A DNA stretch of 64,000 nt from Streptomyces toyocaensis (GTDB lineage Bacteria; Actinomycetota; Actinomycetes; Streptomycetales; Streptomycetaceae): positions 124,001 to 188,000 of the forward strand of contig NZ_JFCB01000007.1 of NCBI RefSeq assembly GCF_000725125.1, read 5' to 3'. Both the position numbers and the translations under genes were made by a program. Of this stretch, positions 63,030 to 64,000 are shown piece by piece. The notes under the pieces were generated by a model. That model was not told the origin of the DNA. It saw nothing but the letters and a program-made list of their open reading frames with translations, and made no database searches. How positions within the stretch are numbered: position 1 is the first letter of the stretch; each line of letters opens with the position of its first letter.

Positions 63030-63943
63030 GCCTGGCCTCCGTCCTGGCCGTGGGGCCGGTCCTGGGGCTGCTCGAAGGGGCCGGGGCCGCCGAACGCCGT
63101 CGGGTTGACGCCACCGGCGCCGGGGCCGGCCTGGTGCGGGATGCGCGGTGTGCCGCTCTCGTCGTCGGCGTCGGACTCGGCGGTCCCGGCGTGCGCCTCG
63201 CGTTCGGCGACGACCTCCTTGACCGCGTCCACCACGCCCCGGTAGCCCGAGCAGCGGCACAGGTTGCCGCACAGGGCCTGCCGGGTCTCCAGCTCGGTGG
63301 GCGCCGGGTTGCCCTCCAGGAGGTCGTGCACGGTCATCGCCATGCCCGGGACGCAGAAGCCGCACTGCACGACGCCGCACCGCGCGAGCGCCCGCTGCAC
63401 GTCGGAGGGCCGGCCGTCCTGGGCCAGGCCCTCGACGGTGCGGACCTCGCTGCCGGCCGCGGTGACGGCCGGGACCAGGCACGACGCCACGAGCCGGCCG
63501 TCGACCTGCACGTTGCACGCGCCGCACTCGCCCTGCGAGCAGCCGTCCTTGGCACCGGCCAGGCCGAGCCGCTCGCGCAGCACGTAGAGCAGCGACTCGC
63601 CGATCCAGGCGTCGGCGACGGGCCGGTCGGTGCCGTTGACGCGGAGCACGTACGAGGCGAGGGGGTGGTCGTCGTGGGGGAAGCCCAGGGTTTCCGGTCG
63701 GCCCGGGGGGTCCGGTTCGCCCGACGTGTGCGGTGGCGCCTCGGTGGTCCCGGTGGCGTCCGCGGTCGCGCCGTCGTCGGGGTCCGCCTCGGGGTCCGCC
63801 TCGGGGTCCGCCTCGGGGTCCGCCTCCGGCGCGGCCTCCCTGTGGGCCGTGGAGGGTTCCGGCGGGCTCCCGGCGGCCTCAGGAGCGCGGTCGGCACCCG
63901 CGGGCTCGACGGAGGACTCACCGGCCCCCGGAGCGGGCTCCAC
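63026..63943 (-). CDS. 2Fe-2S subunit of a xanthine dehydrogenase-family enzyme
   Basis: A protein of about 305 aa or longer. The ferredoxin part has the plant-type cluster CSQGECGACNVQVDGRLVASC and the C-terminal cluster domain CGFCVPGMAMTVHDLLEG, then CGNLCRCSGYRGVV. The N-terminal 85 residues are a disordered acidic extension with four EADP repeats, not usual for the family. The frame is open to the window edge, so the start at GTG is provisional and the gene may continue beyond it. It passes electrons from the molybdenum subunit to an FAD subunit, not seen here. Confidence 0.85.
   Translation of the reverse strand: MEPAPGAGESSVEPAGADRAPEAAGSPPEPSTAHREAAPEADPEADPEADPEADPDDGATADATGTTEAPPHTSGEPDPPGRPETLGFPHDDHPLASYVLRVNGTDRPVADAWIGESLLYVLRERLGLAGAKDGCSQGECGACNVQVDGRLVASCLVPAVTAAGSEVRTVEGLAQDGRPSDVQRALARCGVVQCGFCVPGMAMTVHDLLEGNPAPTELETRQALCGNLCRCSGYRGVVDAVKEVVAEREAHAGTAESDADDESGTPRIPHQAGPGAGGVNPTAFGGPGPFEQPQDRPHGQDGGQA
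63780..63827. repeat. 12-bp tandem repeat in FeS subunit gene
   Basis: Four copies of a 12-bp unit, GGGGTCCGCCTC, encode the four EADP repeats of the acidic N-terminal extension. Exact copies suggest slippage and possible length variation between strains. Confidence 0.85.
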
Positions 63944-64000
63944 GGCCTCCTGGGGACCGGGGTGCGGGTGCTCGCCCGGTGCGTGCTCCGAAGGCGCGTA

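Overview
The window is a 64 kb stretch of a high-GC actinobacterial chromosome, almost certainly Streptomyces. Support comes from the G/C-saturated third codon positions, frequent GTG starts, translationally coupled (GTGA/ATGA) gene pairs and lineage-typical genes: a DasR/NagE GlcNAc system, a CysO/CysM/Mec cysteine cluster with its short leader peptide, an ECF42 sigma factor with a DGPF partner, DUF2017-ClpS, and an immune-inhibitor-A protease. From memory, the order rph - nagF/nagE - cysM - clpS - pncB - hppD matches the core part of the S. coelicolor chromosome near SCO2900. No prophage, insertion sequence or CRISPR array was recognised. About 70 protein genes and one tRNA-like gene are supported.

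Layout. 0-10 kb holds small accessory genes mostly on the minus strand: GNAT and methyltransferase, a DUF5701 protein, a frameshifted ORF remnant, a secreted RTX-like protein, DoxX, a chitin-active LPMO with a DasR box, the ECF42/DGPF pair, TetR, a hexapeptide acetyltransferase, VOC, DUF2267 and Hsp20 under a HAIR-like operator. 10-19.5 kb holds VOC, a sugar-porter MFS gene, a 122-bp tandem repeat, DUF445, an SGNH hydrolase, DUF1707 and an ABC-2 exporter operon. 19.6-24 kb has a class A PBP, an SMR exporter under a guanidine-III riboswitch, a Cpn10-like protein, DUF3618 and Bcp peroxiredoxin. 24-25.5 kb is a small compositionally distinct unit of two coupled HNH proteins ending at a tRNA-like gene with a UAG anticodon.

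25.5-31 kb carries rdgB, a lipoprotein, rph and the GlcNAc PTS genes nagF, nagE1 and nagE2 with DasR boxes. 31-34 kb carries the protein-thiocarboxylate cysteine pathway (mec, leader peptide, cysO, cysM). 34-39 kb has an alanine/glycine symporter, DUF2017, clpS, pncB and pncA. 39-49.6 kb has a large secreted M6 metalloprotease, two RDD proteins, a FAD-linked oxidase, a TPR protein, hppD and a divergent Lrp/AsnC regulator. 49.6-53.4 kb is a four-gene osmoprotectant (OpuB/Pro-type) ABC operon. 53.4-64 kb has a secreted Lon-like protease, IclR, a DEAD/DEAH helicase, a Fic/Doc-type toxin-antitoxin pair with altered motif, an MFS exporter, a tandem SUKH-4 protein and a molybdenum hydroxylase whose large subunit appears to lack the catalytic glutamate.

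Connections: the LPMO opens chitin and the Nag PTS imports GlcNAc, and DasR-type boxes tie the two together though they lie 23 kb apart. Short leader-peptide translation may gate cysteine synthesis, and guanidine sensing gates the SMR exporter. All assignments were made by reading sequence; no database search was run.
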